A DNA stretch of 64,000 nt from contig NC_135228.1 in NCBI RefSeq assembly GCF_052324685.1, forward strand, positions 12,906,420-12,970,419, in the 5' to 3' direction. The position numbers were made by a program, and so were the translations under genes. Source of the stretch: Brachyhypopomus gauderio. Taxonomy: Eukaryota; Chordata; Actinopteri; Gymnotiformes; Hypopomidae. This document shows positions 1 to 15,060 of the stretch, piece by piece (the stretch's first letter is position 1; the number at the start of each line of letters is the position of its first letter). The notes below the pieces were generated by a model. The model did not search any database. It had not been told where the DNA came from and saw only the letters and a program-made list of their open reading frames with translations.

Positions 1-445
1 GTTAATGACTGTGGTGGGGCCTGTGAAGAAACTGCACACGCGCTAATAGACTTGGCCAGTCAGACCCCATGGGCCTCTAGTGGCTAACTGCTCATTACTG
101 CCATTTAACCAGAGTAATTCATTATCCGGCCCCCGGTGCTCTGACTGGGTCGTGACCCTTTGCGGGCTCGGCGGACCACACTGTGCCGCTGTGTCCGGCT
201 CCGCCCCCCTGCCCACTCATCCGTGTCTGCGTGCGCTTGGGGGAGGGGGAAGAGGCGGGACAGGGGGCGTGGCCAGAGCTGCTGTAAGGCCAGGCTGTGA
301 AGCAAATCTGAAGCAGATGCCACACTGACTGGGGCTATAAATAGATATAAATAGACCACGGCGGCGAGTGAATGCAGTTGACGATCACTGTGCCTGTCGC
401 TACCTTTAACGTGCGCGCGAGTCAGGGGATGACGCGTGGCAGCTT

Positions 446-1351
446 ACACACACACACACACACACATACACACACGCGCGCTGCTGGTGCACTGCAACTG
501 GTCAATACATTTTCCTGAAGGTAAACTCGATCTGCTCAGCCCTGGACAGCATATCTAGCCAACTATATTCTGCGCGTGTGCTTTTCTATCTTTCTAATGG
601 GCTATGTAAAAGAGGCTCACCTTTATTGCTTGATTCACAGGTTCTTTAAATCAAGGGCAATAATGATGTGAATATTTAGAAACGTGCAGAACAGATGATC
701 TATATAAAAGGGTGATGGTGTTTGGTACTGTAGAGCTTTTCCCCCCCAAGTCAAACACTCAGAAAAGCAGACTGCTAAATAACAAACACAGGGGTGAGAC
801 TCTAATGCAAATAATGGTGCTAGAGCACTATGTGATGGGAAATGAGAGAGAGTGATAAAGGTTAGTGAGCCATAAGTTCCCATAAGGATAAAGCCAATGC
901 CCCCCCCCCCCCCCCCCCCCCCCCCCACTTCCACATTCTGCTTACGTTGTTCTTTCTTTCCGGGAACAACCAACAATACAGTCAGAGGAGCTTCTTTGGG
1001 GTGTATTCGAGCAGAAGACCTCACACCCTACAGTGCGAGACCCTCTGCTGACTGCAGCCTCTGTTACCATGTCCCGTGACGGGCCCACCCACGCACGCGG
1101 GCCACTCGCCCCCGCCGGCGGCCCGGCTGTGAAATTAACGCCGGGCCGTTCGCCGGGCCAGTGATGCAAGAAGGGGATGAGGTGATTAGGGGAGCAAAGC
1201 GTCCAGTGTTGAAAATGGGCTGTTGACGTGGCTCCAGGCTCCAGCCTCTCTCATTACAGCCCCATGACTTTAACTGACTGCAAAGCATTGAATTTCACAC
1301 AGAGAGAAGTGTAATAAGGTGTTTGTGCATGAGAGCATTAACGTGCACACG

Positions 1352-1391
<40 letters not shown>
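446..1391. repeat. Simple repeats: (CA)n, poly-C, (TG)n
   Basis: Three simple tracts: (CA)n at about 446-474, an uninterrupted C run at 900-926, and (TG)n at 1354-1391. Short open frames across them come from the repeat sequence and are not genes. Confidence 0.9.
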
Positions 1392-1393
<2 letters not shown>

Positions 1394-1764
1394 AGCAGTG
1401 CTGGAACATTGCACTCCACACGTGCTCCTTAATTAAAGGCCACAGTCAGTCTAATGCACATAAAGCTCCTCAAGAAGGCGGCAGATGACGAGATCAATTA
1501 AATCTTCCAATTAGCTTCGCATCAAACACCTCGACTACTACTGAAATTTAAATGCAACATGACTCCAGAGTTCCAAGAATAGCCTCGGGCCTCTGAGGGA
1601 ACGGCCAGGCTGCGAGACGCCCTGCAGGTCACGAGCGGCGTGGGGACGTTCGTCTGTGGCCACAACATTTAAACGACGAGATCAGACGTGCACACGCGAC
1701 CCTAAAGGAGACGGCCACGCGCGAGTGTCCGTACCACGTGAGGATCCCAGCACTCTGAAGCATG

Positions 1765-2190
1765 GCTCCTTCGCTTTCCCCCAGCTTTCCCATCCCTCCC
1801 TCACTTTCTCTCTGTCCCCGCCTCCATAACACTCCCCATCTCTCCCTCCCTCCTTCATACTCCTCCATTCCTCTCTTCCCTGCACCCTTTCTCCCTTCTT
1901 TACTGCCCTCTCCTTCCCTCTCTCATTCACTCACTCCTTCCTTCCCTCTTCTGCTACCCACATTCCTCTCTTCACCCAAGTTCACCCTCTCCATCCTTCC
2001 CTCACCCTCTCCATCCCTCCCTCTCTCTCACTATCCCTCCATCATCCTCTCCATCTCTCTTCTTCCCCTTAAACATCCTTTCTGCCTTATTCTCCCTCCC
2101 TTGACTCACTCCCTCACTTTCTCTACCCCCCGCACTCACTCGTTCCCTCTCTCCATCCCTCCATCTCCCCTGCACATTTTCCTCCACTCT
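1765..2190. repeat. CT-rich low-complexity tract
   Basis: About 420 bases are almost pure C/T on the plus strand, with recurring CCTCCCTC and CATCCCTC words. The compositional bias opens a Pro/Ser/Leu-rich reading frame that has no domain and no coding signature. Confidence 0.85.
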
Positions 2191-2559
2191 TGATCAGTTC
2201 AAAGCGAGGAAACATTTTTACTATAACAGGAGCCATTTTGCCAAAGCAAAAAATGTGAAAATGATTGTCAATTGTCATAAGTAACAAAATAGTAATGACA
2301 ACTAACATAATAAAAACAAAAATGAAAAATAAGTGAAGAAAGTGTTAATAAATGAAAAACTTGACAAGACAGGATGACAGTAATAAGAATAGTAAATGTA
2401 TTAATAGGATGAAGATTATATAGTGAGATATGTGGTGGGTGTTGGTGTAACATGAGCTAATCACGAGTAGACTCTTAAGTTGTACTGTGAAATGTTGGTG
2501 AACTGTCTGTGAAATGTTGGTGAAATGTCTGTGTGAATCTCTGACAGTGAAGGAGAAGG

Positions 2560-2695
2560 TGCTCCACCCCTCCACCAGTCTACCCCTCCACCAGTCTACC
2601 CCTCCAACAGTCTACCCCTCCACCCCACCACCAGTCTACCCCTCCACCCCTCCACCAGTCTACCCCTCCACCAGTCTACCCCTACACCCCATCTC
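2560..2695. repeat. Minisatellite, about 17-bp unit
   Basis: Tandem copies of a TCTACCCCTCCACCAG-type unit with small length variants run through this block. It is intronic, and the encoded Pro/Ser/Thr peptide is not credible. Confidence 0.8.
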
Positions 2696-2835
2696 TCCCA
2701 CAGTGACCACACTAGTCTTCTCTCTCTGGGCAGCCAGGATTGTTCATATCTGCTTGTTTCTATGGCCAGATTGTGGTCACTGTGCCTGTTCTCGGTGGGG
2801 ATCAGTGTCTGCTGTACATCCCTTACGGACATCTC

Positions 2836-2975
2836 ACATACATCACATATATCCTGCAGCTTCATCATTCAACATCTCACATATATCCTGCAGCTTCATC
2901 ATTCAACATCTCACATACATCCTGCAGCTTCATCATTCAACATCTCACATACATCCTGCTGCTTCATCATTCAAC
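2836..2975. repeat. Minisatellite, 34-bp unit, about 4 copies
   Basis: Four near-perfect 34-bp copies, each containing CATCCTGCAGCTTCATC followed by ATTCAACATCTCACATA. Copies differ at one or two positions (ATAT versus ATAC; GCAGC versus GCTGC). Confidence 0.88.
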
Positions 2976-4901
2976 AGGGCTCAGCGTTACGCTTCATTGT
3001 TTAGTAAGAACCAGCAGAGTCCAACACCACTGCTAACTGCTTCTTGCTGCAGATCTGAATAAAGAGCAATTTATGACAGTTGCTCAAAGAGAGTTATAAG
3101 GTACTGAACCCCTTCGCTAAACTCCATTGAGCAGTTAACAATTTATATTATGATGCAAGCATAAAAGTAATGATGAAATCAGTATGAAAACATTACAGTG
3201 GATCTGATTCCCAGACCTGTTTCCCTCAACAGTAATGACGACCATAAACCTTGGTCACACACTTAAAGCCATGAAGAGGGGTTTCAGATTAACAGTGTGT
3301 CTTAATACTGCACTCCTCTAAAACATGCCTTACAGAAGGCATGTGGCCATCCTATAATTGTCAGACCAAATGCACAAAATAGCAAGCAAGAACACAAGAT
3401 AAAAAATGGCCTAAAGATGTTTACACAACCGCCAACGAACATTTTAGATGCAATACCTGTCTATCTTGCTTAAAAAGTTAGTGGTTACCAAGCAACCCCA
3501 CTACGAACAGAATGACAGTCATTGTTGCTCTGGGCAAAAAAACGCTATCGGATGCTTTTAAGAATAAAGCAACCAACACATCCAGGTTTTCTGAGAGCAT
3601 AAGACTGCCAAAGTCTTAGAATGACTCATATGTCAGCTGAAATAAAGTATAGGCACAAACAGCCCTTCCAGTTTAAAGGCCTGGTGAGTGGAGGCCCGTG
3701 TTTATTTTGAGAGCACAGCCTTGTTTTTACAACAGTCCTCTGATCAGCTATTGGCTAGAACCACTTATGTGCTTAATTTGTTTAGTCTCGTGCACAGAGT
3801 ATGTGGGAAGCTGACACATGCTTCTTCCGTGGAGGCGGAGGGGGCGGAGTTTAACTCCGGGTTTAGGGTAAGTGGGGTTAATGTTAGCATCATTAAATTA
3901 TGCTGCACTCCAGCACTGCATTTCTAAACTTTTCCTCCGCTCGAAAAACAGCCATTAGTACATGCGAGAAGAACAGCACCACGGAAGATGGAAACCTAAG
4001 CCACGGGACGGGCGGCGTGATCGGCTTTCAGGGCCTGATGACATCACGACGAGGATACAACTTTAATGCACTGATGATGCCATCATTGAGATGCTGCAAG
4101 GCACCAAGGAAGAAACAGGCAGCCTCGGTGGTCACCAAGACCAAGACCTGGGTGAAATGGTCAGGTTGACAAGGGCACTCAGATGGTACAGGAGCAGCTT
4201 AAAGTGAACGCCATATCATGTCAACCTCGTAGCATACATTAAAAAAGAGCAGATACTTGAAACACTTCTATATATGATATAGTTGTCTTCTATGTGCATT
4301 TTAGAGTGATCTGTCAAATGGGTTACAACTTAAGTCAATTATCCATCTAATAACATCACTGACATCATTGCAACAAGTCACGATTCAGTTGGCTCTATTA
4401 TGCATTCATGCTAAAATATGACTTATTATTATGATAGGACCGTGACGCAATATCTTCAACTTTTTAAACGACAAGATCATCTTCCAGGACAATGACGTTA
4501 TTCTGTGTGTGTGTACATATGACCTAAAGCAGCTACACACACAATGAGGGCATACACAACTCTCCCACGCCGCCGTGAAAACAAGCGTGTTTACCTTAGA
4601 AACACACACACACACACACCCTCCGTTTTGAGAACATCCTCCTCCTTCTCCACACACACACCTGTAGCACAAGCCGAGCTAAAAGTTAAAGTACGAGCTT
4701 CCACAACTCCGTGAAACCAGCCACACGAGTGGAAACACACACACTGGAGATCCGTTTAAAACGTGTTTAAACACCCGCCTCGTCGGTATCGGTCGTGAAC
4801 ACATACGCGAGAACATTTGGCTGCGAGTTTCGCTCCGCGTTCTTGAACTTTGTTGGGCGGTACCGCCCGACCCGAGCATCCCGCGGCGGGTCTCCTCTTA
4901 C

Positions 4902-5294
4902 CTTACAAGGGAACGGCAGCGTGGACGCAACTTTCTCCATCGCCAAGTTCCGTATGCTCGGAGTAAGTGGGCCACGACAGGTCGGGCAGCAGCTCAGCTT
5001 CTGTCGACACTGGTTACAAACCAGGTGTCCGGCCTGGCACTGCAAGATCGGTGGGAGAACATAGTCGAAACACACCGGACACTCGAACAACGCCGTTAGT
5101 TCTGCCGACTGTCCAGGCAGCGCGGGAGCGGGCAGCGCCACGGCGGCCGCGGGGACCGAACCGGACCCGGCGACCGAGCCCGACACCCCGGCTGCAGCAA
5201 CAGCGGCTCCTCCAGAGGCTCCGTGCTTGTTTCCTCCCGCTTTACCGGCTCCTAGTCCTCCGCCCGCACCACCCGCTGAGGACGGACGGCTCAT
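4902..5294 (-). CDS. siah2: SIAH2 E3 ubiquitin ligase, exon 1 (RING domain)
   Basis: RING-type E3 ubiquitin ligase. SIAH2 targets proteins such as PHD oxygen sensors and TRAF2 for proteasomal degradation. The exon encodes 131 residues starting MSRPSS, which I recognise as the vertebrate SIAH2 start. A Gly/Ala/Pro-rich spacer follows, then the RING finger ([31 protein letters not shown] at roughly residues 73-115), ending LPFPCK. A consensus donor (AAG|GTAAGA) follows at 4901, exactly where vertebrate SIAH2 exon 1 ends. The start at 5294 was preferred over in-frame upstream ATGs because of the conserved N-terminus. Exon 2 (SIAH zinc fingers and substrate-binding domain) is outside the window, so the gene is partial here. 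The RING sequence is essentially identical to human SIAH2. Confidence 0.94.
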
Positions 5295-5510
5295 GGCGAA
5301 GGGTGGGGATCTCCGAGGGGAACCTGCGCGAGTTCGAGACCGAGAAGCTCGTCTTCTGCAGCCGGCTCGGCGCTCACACTCCGCCGCGACCAACCTCCAA
5401 ACCCCCGCGGACACAACATGGCCGCCACTGTTTGAGAGCGAGGAGGAACGCCATTGGACGAGCCCGCTATGACGGACGGACGTTTGACCAATGGGGAGAC
5501 GACTCGAGTC
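5295..5510 (-). promoter_or_regulatory. siah2 promoter / 5'UTR region
   Basis: GC-rich sequence upstream of the siah2 start. It holds two CCAAT boxes in opposite orientation (CCATTGG near 5448 and ACCAATGG near 5489) and a CREB/ATF-like TGACGGACGG context. This fits a CpG-island, NF-Y-type promoter. The transcription start is not determined. Confidence 0.5.
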
Positions 5511-6524
5511 ATTTATGTAATGGGGATGCGTTTACACACATATGGCATGTAGTAAACCTCAGTGAAAGTGAACGGATCTACTGGAAACCAAGCCAATGTT
5601 GACGAAACACCTTAAAGTTGTTTTTTACACCAACATTGAATAGTCCAGTTGTGTTTCGTTAAAAAATGATGTAACGCATTGTTATCTAGGAATAAAGGGC
5701 ATCTGAATCACCACATCAGTATGTGATCAAATTTTGTTGCTCGAAACAGTTCCCTCATATTGGATGCAAGATGTGGTAACAGGTTCATTTAAAAGGTACA
5801 TTCTTCTTGATCAGTAAAGACTTAATCATTTAAACAATAAAGCCTCCATCGCCAATCATACTACTGTCATTTCATTATCATTGATCACTAAAAGCAATTA
5901 AATCAGACGGAGAATTGAATCGGAAGGCAATGGGGATTTGAGAAACTGGATCTCTTGATCAAAAGGCCAAGACAAAAATAACCACCACCAGAGGGAGATA
6001 AACGCAAGTCATTTTAGTTCATGAATCGTCGGCTGTGCAGATGGGTATTTACCTTCTGAAAAGTTTGACCTTGTTCTGACAGTTTGACTTTGTTACGAAC
6101 AATTAACTTTTTGAGTGTATATATGAAGGTTCACTTTACAAACTAAACAGCGTTCATCTTCATTTGGTGGTCAACACTGTATTTAATACAAAGCTTTGAT
6201 ACAAAGGGGGAAGCAAATCATTAATTGGCTATATGAACCTGTGCTCATGCAACAAGTGTTTGTGATCAATTATTATGAGCCTTACAAAAAAACTTTTAAC
6301 AAAAGAACATTTAATTTTGGAGAAAATGCCTACAAAACAAAAACAGGATTTACCAACTACATTTTATTTTATGTACAAAAATTAGCAATGTTCAAGATAC
6401 TACAATTAATGGTATAATCAAAGCAATGTTATGGAGCAGAATGAACGCAAAACTCAAAAAGTATAATAATATATTTACAAGCCTTTTTAGCACTTAGCAT
6501 GTAACGACAGAACGTATACACGGG
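5511..6524. other. siah2-taf9 intergenic region with taf9 3'UTR
   Basis: AT-rich sequence without a recognisable exon. The siah2-distal half most likely contains the taf9 3'UTR (minus strand); a minus-strand AATAAA occurs at 6368-6363, about 160 bases past the taf9 stop codon. Otherwise nothing is evident. Confidence 0.55.
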
Positions 6525-8902
6525 TCATAAGGCATCATAGTCATCGTCATCTTCGTGCTTTCTTTTCAGAGATCCTGATTCGTTGGACGAGTTTTGAGAC
6601 ACCATGTTGGTCGTGATGAGGATGTTTTTGGAGCCAATGAGAGAGGGATTGATGAGGACATTCTGGACTGTGCCTGGGGTGGTCGGGGTAGCTGTGAAGA
6701 ACACATTTAGCAGTTTTAATTTGCACACCACACGATTTTGTGATCTAAACAAAAAGGGTCAGTTTTATATGCTAATATCAGGACAGGGCCGGATGGAGGA
6801 GTTTGATCCGTTGTGGCTACCCCTAAATGGGAATTGCCGAAAGAAGAAGTAGCAGTATTTTTTGCCCCAACCTCTTCAGCTGGGCATGCACTTTACATAA
6901 TGTAACGTGTGCACGTTACATAAACCCAAGAACAAATGTCACCCTTAATGATACAGTGCTGGAACTCACCTGACTTGACAGAGGTAGCCTGTGAAGAGGG
7001 GATCTGGACAGTGAAGCGTGGTCCTGTCAGTGATACAGGTGTGCCCACTTTAGTGCCCATTGTCTGTACTGAGGGTGTACCTGGTGACAAACCATAGTTC
7101 TCTCAGTTCAGAAGAGCTGAGAAACACCACACGTTCTTATAACACCAAGAAGACAGGAGACAGTACAGGGGATAGGAGTCTTGATTCAGGCAGAGTGACA
7201 GAAGGCAACTGGACTTAATTCTATTACCCCAAAAGCCTGGGGGAACTCACCAAGAGTCGGTGTGCTCGGCCGACTGGAAACCGCCCCCACGCTGAGCCGA
7301 GGTACTGTTATTCTACCTGCCGATGAGGGTGCCTATACAACACCAGGCAGCGGGTGAGAACCACGTCACAAAAACTTCCTTGACTGACCACGCTGCTCAT
7401 TTAGCATACCCTAGGTAATGAAACTGTATTTTCACCTCCTAGTATCCTTTCACCTGGTCTACAGGTAAAGGTTGGCATCACATTGTATGGGCAGATCTGG
7501 GAATTTTATTGACGGTACTCAGAACAGATGGCTGCAATATTTGTGCATTTATATTAAGTTATGTGTTTATACAAGACAATGATGGGAGGTTGGTGAACAA
7601 CGCCTGAGTTTGTGAGTCTAGTTCAATTAGTGAATGGAGCGACTTGTGGTTTGGTTACGATAACTACAATGTCATCACATATGAAAGCTAAGATACTGAT
7701 TTTGTCATCTGTGCTCATCACCACTAGATGGCCTGCAAAAATGGTGTTTCAATTCTTAAGTGGATATCTGTGGAGCACACACATGTAATTGCATATCGAA
7801 CAACCGAACCTTTTTCTGGAGTGACTTGAGTCTGTAGTTAGGTGCAGTTAAACAGTAGCGATCTGGTGGAAGACGTGGCCCTGTGTAGGGCTTAATCAAG
7901 GGCAATGGAGTTTGGTTCTTTTGTCTGGCAACCTCCATAAGAAACTGAAATAAAGGAAAGTTTAAATTCACAATTAATTTTGCTATATGGATACAAGTGA
8001 TGCGTCACCGGTCTTGTGAATACATAGAATGACTTACATCTCTCGGTGGTGGAGACGTGAAGGACTGATCCATTCTACACTGAATGGCTAACCGAATGTC
8101 ATCGGCATCGACGTTCGACTTCTTCGCGTGAGTAGCATAGATTTTGGCGTCTTCAATTATAGTTGTAACATATCCTAATGAGGACAAAGATATAACGAGT
8201 AATTAGACTTGGTCTGAACGGTCTTTTTTTTCCACAAGGTAAGAAGTTAACTAGGAGTTACAATAATTAGAGGATTGCATTTTAAAAACTTACTGTACGT
8301 GAACTCCAACATTTGATTGATGACCCTGGGCTCATACTCGGTGATTCCCATGTCTTTCAAAATCTGCATCATAACCTTTACGAAACACAAATGTTAAGAT
8401 ACAGTCTTTTAAATTTTGTTAGGCTGCTAACAAAATCAAAAGTGTCCAGCTAATTAGCTAAGTTAGCCAAACTAGCTAGAATACCCCAACTAGGTACATA
8501 ACAGTAAACTGGATGTGTTGGTATGCTGAATGAGTACATTTGCTTATTGCTACTGTCTCGAATAAATGCAAAAATTAGAGCACAACTTCCCTAACACGAC
8601 ATAAAGAATTAAAATGAGTTTATTCATGAACGTCCCTGTAGATACACAATATCGACTGGAATAAACTAACGAGCTGATTAGCCTGCTAAGTTAGCTACTT
8701 AGCTTAGCTAGCCAAACTCGACAGCCGATTTGAATTGCTTAAACACTTTGGCTTTAGCTTACCAACCCATGCACATAAACGAAATTGATTTACTTGTCAT
8801 TTAATTAAATACAGAAAACTATCGTACTGTGTGAGTAAAATGGTTTTCTTAGCAGTAACCGTTTACCTGTGCATCTTTCGGAACTGTTTTCGGAGACGCC
8901 AT
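6525..8902 (-). CDS. taf9: TAF9, TFIID/SAGA histone-fold subunit (7 coding exons)
   Basis: TBP-associated factor 9 pairs with TAF6 through a histone fold in TFIID and SAGA. Coding exons on the minus strand are 8902-8867, 8375-8294, 8174-8038, 7944-7810, 7332-7251, 7080-6970 and 6691-6525. All have GT/AG junctions and compatible phases, and together give 249 aa (human TAF9 is 264). The protein starts [12 protein letters not shown]. The histone fold (residues about 13-95) includes [30 protein letters not shown] and [17 protein letters not shown]. The conserved region follows ([20 protein letters not shown]), then a Ser/Thr/Pro-rich linker with [11 protein letters not shown], and the tail [18 protein letters not shown] ending in an acidic DDDDYDAL. 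The [11 protein letters not shown] segment fits TAF9 better than the vertebrate paralogue TAF9B. The exon 4 donor (AAG|GTTCGG) is weak. Confidence 0.95.
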
Positions 8903-9418
8903 TTTTCACGTTTGATCGTTCGCCCCGCCCTCCGTCGAACACTGATGAGGTCATATCCGCCGTCGTGAAACGCCTCGTTCCTGAGTTGGACCAAACGAGT
9001 CACTTCAGTCCCTATTGGAGAACCAGTGGACTTGTTTGTTTTTACCTCATGTGTGTTTATATACAACCCGACACTGTTCGAGCTAACACATGCTAGCTAA
9101 CGAGCTAGTTACCTAGCTGGCTTGCTATTAGCTAGCACATCTTGTTTGTCGGCTAAGTTAACTTATACTGTGGCCAACTTTCGATATATGCTAACTAGTG
9201 TGTTAGGTGTATTTACATTAGCTGAGTGGCTAGCTGGTTGTTTTATCACGGGACAAGCGGACTGTCTTAACTTTTAATAATTTAGCTACTTGTTATGTGT
9301 TAGCTAGGGATTGCTAGCTAGCTAACACTAGGTTACGTAACTGTTATATTAAGTTGCTTATTAGACGACCACAACACATCTAGCTAGCCATCATCCTCAC
9401 CATTGTGCTCATTAAAAG
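8903..9418. promoter_or_regulatory. taf9/rab24 divergent promoter and rab24 5' leader exon
   Basis: The taf9 ATG (8902, minus strand) and a plausible rab24 non-coding leader exon ending at 9418 (AAAAG|GTAAGTG donor) face away from each other with only about 500 bases between. The segment is relatively CpG-rich, carries an inverted CCAAT (CCTATTGG near 9012), and has many GCTAGC/TTAGCTA words. A TATA box is not evident. The rab24 leader intron would end at the TTCTCTTCTCAG acceptor (10046), 27 bases upstream of the ATG. The transcription starts are inferred. Confidence 0.5.
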
Positions 9419-10073
9419 GTAAGTGAAAGACATTCAAACCGACAAAGCTGGACAAATCTGTTTAGGACAGCCAGCAGTGCATGTAATCTAGTAATGTGTT
9501 TATGAAATAATAATAATGTGACTTGAGAGTGAGTTTTGGACTAGATATAGGTGGCCTAGATCAACACTTGGCTACCTCAGTTAATGTAGTCTTGCATCAG
9601 CAGCTGTCTTTAGTCCTGTTGTACACTACGTGTGACTGTATGAATCTGTGTACGTTTATTGTACACACAGTTGTTCCAGGTACCTGGATAGGTACACCCG
9701 TGACTACCTATTCAGCTGCCCAAGATATAATGATTACTGAATGTGATATCTGTGTGTGGAAATTCTCCTCTTCTGTGCTTCTAGTGTTGTTCTCTTTTTA
9801 AGTTGCTCATATGATTTTCGTTGTGTTATGAATCATGCCTGGCTAGTGCTTCTCCTGTATGCAGTGTCACAAGGACTATTTTTAATCACACATGTTGACG
9901 CAGCTTTTGCAAGCCTCTTTATTCATACAGGCTCGTGATGTATGTGCCGGTTCTTGTCTGAAGACTAGCAGGTCTGGATGCTTCTCAGCAGTCAATCAGT
10001 TGTGATCTGTCAAGTGAAGGAGCTTCAATGTGGTTTCTCTTCTCAGTTTTCTTCGCACACTCGTACATAAACT

Positions 10074-11820
<1,747 letters not shown>

Positions 11821-12990
11821 CCACACACAGGGCGCCATTGTGTGGTGTTGTGTTACCTGAAAAAACTGGATGTTTGCTCCCTTTTTTATTTTAAAAACAA
11901 AGACTACATCTTTTTTCCTCTCTGTCGTGCCATGAAGTGCGTGTGGGAGTGGTGAGCTTCGAAACAGGAAAACTTTCATGAGACTCGTGAGACTCTTTGA
12001 TAATGAAGACTGGATGAAGTGGATGCAGATGCACTTCCCTCTGTAAAGGGGGAGAGAACTGGATTCTATGCTGCATGGAAGCGATCGTTCCCACTGGCCC
12101 TGATTACCCCCTCTCCACATAACTGCCTTGGGAGATTGCTTTTGTTTGTTTTATTGACTTAAACAGTTCTGTTGGATGTTCTCTGGTCTGTGACCATCTA
12201 CGTTTACAAGTTGTGAAGCTGCTTCGGCCCATTTCGTTGTATATACCATTGTGTACTAGTTAGCTTGTGTTTGTTGGTAGAAGTTGATTTTTGATGCCTC
12301 CTGAGACCAGTGTGTTCCGTTCGATCAACAGTACAAACAATGGCCGAGAAATCGGATACGTTGCTGAAATCGGATAGAGATAAGAATGGAAGATTGTGTG
12401 TTTTGCTCCAGATGGTGAGATTATACCACTAGAGAATATAGAAGACACAACTCTGATGTTGTAGCCTTCCAAAAGCAGACACAACTGTTGAAGTTGGAGG
12501 TTGCGTGGAACTGTATGGGACCTCCCTGAATGTGGGCACGTTTGGCTAAACGACTTCTGCTGAACTGGCTCTTGTGCCTTCCCCCAGCTCAGAGCGGACA
12601 TGCGGCGCCCGTTTAATGCGACTCCCGTGTTTACACTTTTTTTGTTTTAGTTTTAACTTGTGTGATTTTCGCTACTTTGAATTCCTTTTGGCTTATATTT
12701 TGAATGTACAGATTCCATACTTTGTGGGTTACACGTAGGTGTTTCAACCCAAGATAAGTGTTTGCAGTATGCCAGGGTTATCCTTTCTAATAGAAAATGC
12801 AAGTCAGTCCAATCTGCCAGTGATGCACTTGCATCATCTCATTTTCATGACTTAATCTTTATTAATAGACACTTAAATAAACTGTTTTAAAGTCATCTCA
12901 GTATGGTACACCGGATTATGGTGAAGTGTGAATGCACTGGGTTTATTAAAGTTTGTCAAGAAGACGTAGCAAGAAGCTGGAATAAAAAAT
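11821..12990 (+). other. rab24 3'UTR with poly(A) signals
   Basis: Non-coding sequence following the rab24 stop. AATAAA hexamers occur at 12876-12881 and 12981-12986. No coding exon is seen. The second signal lies about 20 bases from a minus-strand AATAAA (13010-13005), where nsd1 transcripts could terminate in the opposite direction. Confidence 0.55.
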
Positions 12991-15060
12991 GCTGCAGATG
13001 TGTTTTTATTTTAAAGTCAGTGTTGGTTTCAGTGTTTTGGGGGTGTGTCAGACATGTAGTCTGAAAAACATGTTAAAGGTTTTTCACTGGGATGGAGGGA
13101 AAAACAGAGCGAGAACAGGAAGCGTGATGTACCCTCGTTTATTATGTACAAAGCTCTACAGCACAATGAAAAGTTCTCACGAGGCAGCGGGTGTGTATTT
13201 TTCTTTCGGCAGACGCACCAGCATGAAGCAGACCAAAACAGCACGACGGCAGAGTCTCGGAAGAGTGTTAAAAAAACAATCTGCATTGTTTTACATATAA
13301 ATACAGTTAAAAACATCATGTTTTACAAGTGTGATATGCTAGCAACGTTGCCTTAATCTCACCCCCGTTCAAAGAAATGAAACTCCTTACCATTTGATTA
13401 CAATTGTTTTGCTATGTTGCTTCTGCAAAGCCGCCCTGTTGGATGAGAGGATGTGACGATCGAGAACATGCAAATGGACCCAAATTGTATCTGTCAAATC
13501 AAAAATACAGCTTTCCTGCCCTTCCAAGAAGACGGCTGTCACGGTCCCTTTACCCCATTAGTGTTTTCTTAAACCTTTAACATTCTGTCACAGTTAAGAG
13601 TAAAAACATCTAATGAAGCGTCATGAACTGTTCTGGTAAAAACTCTTGCAGCACATCAAACATCTAGCTATCTGCAGGATTGGTTTGTAACATCACTTGC
13701 ATATAGAGCTTTAATGTACAAATATACACAATAAATCAGTCATATATTCCTATCCACTGATCAACGGCAGCCTATTTATGAAACTATAGACACGTTATAC
13801 GAAACATGGCCCAACACAAAGATGTGTAGGAAAATTCAAGGCATAACCATTTCACACAAGGATGCAAAGTGGCACTGTGCAGTGTTTTTTTTATGTCTTA
13901 CCAGCAGATGGCGCTAAAACCAAGAGTTGAGTCTTTGCCTTTTGAGTCTTTTGGGTTGAGTCTTTGCCTTTTGTTTGTCACACAAGGAAAATGGTTTTTT
14001 TAATATTAGTGCTGTTTTTTTCTCCTTTTGTGAGTGTTACGGTCATTAAGTCCAACAGGGTGGGAGTATCAGATATAATGTCTTTATAAGTGCAGATTAC
14101 GTGTTTATTTAGTTCAGTACTGCCTAGCTTTAATGCCTTTACACTGAGAGAAAAGGTCTGCACTGCTGACGGCGTCCACTTGTGTTACTGATGCTGATTT
14201 AAATAAGGAACAAAACACTCTTGCTTAGGCCTTAGTCTACAAGGTTACACATTGTGAACATAATGGATTCAGATTCATTTCCGAATTCAGTTCTAACAGA
14301 AATGCATTACTGCATTTAACAATGATCTTAGAATGTATGAATTATCGAAGAGCCGTTGCATTTGGGTTTTAAAATTTACCAGAATCCTAAACATGAAAGC
14401 AACAGTCTTGAAGTCTTTAAAAAAATGGCTGAACAGGTCTAGTGAGTGATTTGGGTAAGGCAAGACAATCGAATCTGACACTAGGACATAAACCTGATTC
14501 CTCAAGTAGTGGGTAGCTACTTTCATCATAGTGCATCGATCATTTCAGCATAAGCCCCAGTCAACCAATGGCATTTCTAATACCTATTAGGAATCCTTAA
14601 ATTGGACACACACTTGTCAAGTGCTTTGGTTAATTTGCCCACCACCGGCTTTTCAGGTTTGAATTAAAAGGGATTTGTGCATTTTCAAATGCAAATCACA
14701 GATGCTCATCCTTTGAATACAGTGATACAGTCTTTTAAATGTCGTGACACCTGTAGCCTTCGGTAACGCACAAGCTTATGAATGCAACACCAGCCCTTGG
14801 CAAGACTGAAGATTGTCCATACACATCACTTGAACAACATAGGCAATGTTTTTGCAGGACAATAAATAAAAATAAGGGTGTTTGTTTTGTGATGGGGACA
14901 TTTTGAAACTTTCGATCACTTTTTTCATTGCTATCAACGTTCTATGGTAGAATTTAACATACAGAAGAACCTCGATTAGCGTACACCTCATTTTTATGTT
15001 TATTTAACTCCATTTGTACTGTATTATAACTGTTCTCATAAAAAAAAACATACTTATATA

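Larger units (their letters stand above)
1..4901 (-). other. siah2 intron 1 (left end open)
   Basis: This stretch lies downstream of the siah2 exon 1 donor (GT at 4901-4900, minus strand) and contains no sequence resembling siah2 exon 2, which encodes the zinc-finger and substrate-binding domains. The intron therefore probably continues past the left edge. It holds several microsatellites and minisatellites, listed separately. Around 1,100-1,560 there is AT/GC-mixed, non-repetitive sequence with homeobox-like TAATTA cores (for example 1,430 and 1,495), which could be regulatory. No convincing protein-coding exon was seen. Confidence 0.6.

Noticed and set aside
1762..2193. 143-codon Pro/Ser/Leu-rich reading frame
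   Set aside because: It lies wholly within a CT-rich low-complexity tract; the frame results from base composition and has no domain.
6525..8902. TAF9B instead of TAF9
   Set aside because: The linker carries [11 protein letters not shown] and the tail matches TAF9; TAF9B differs in this region.
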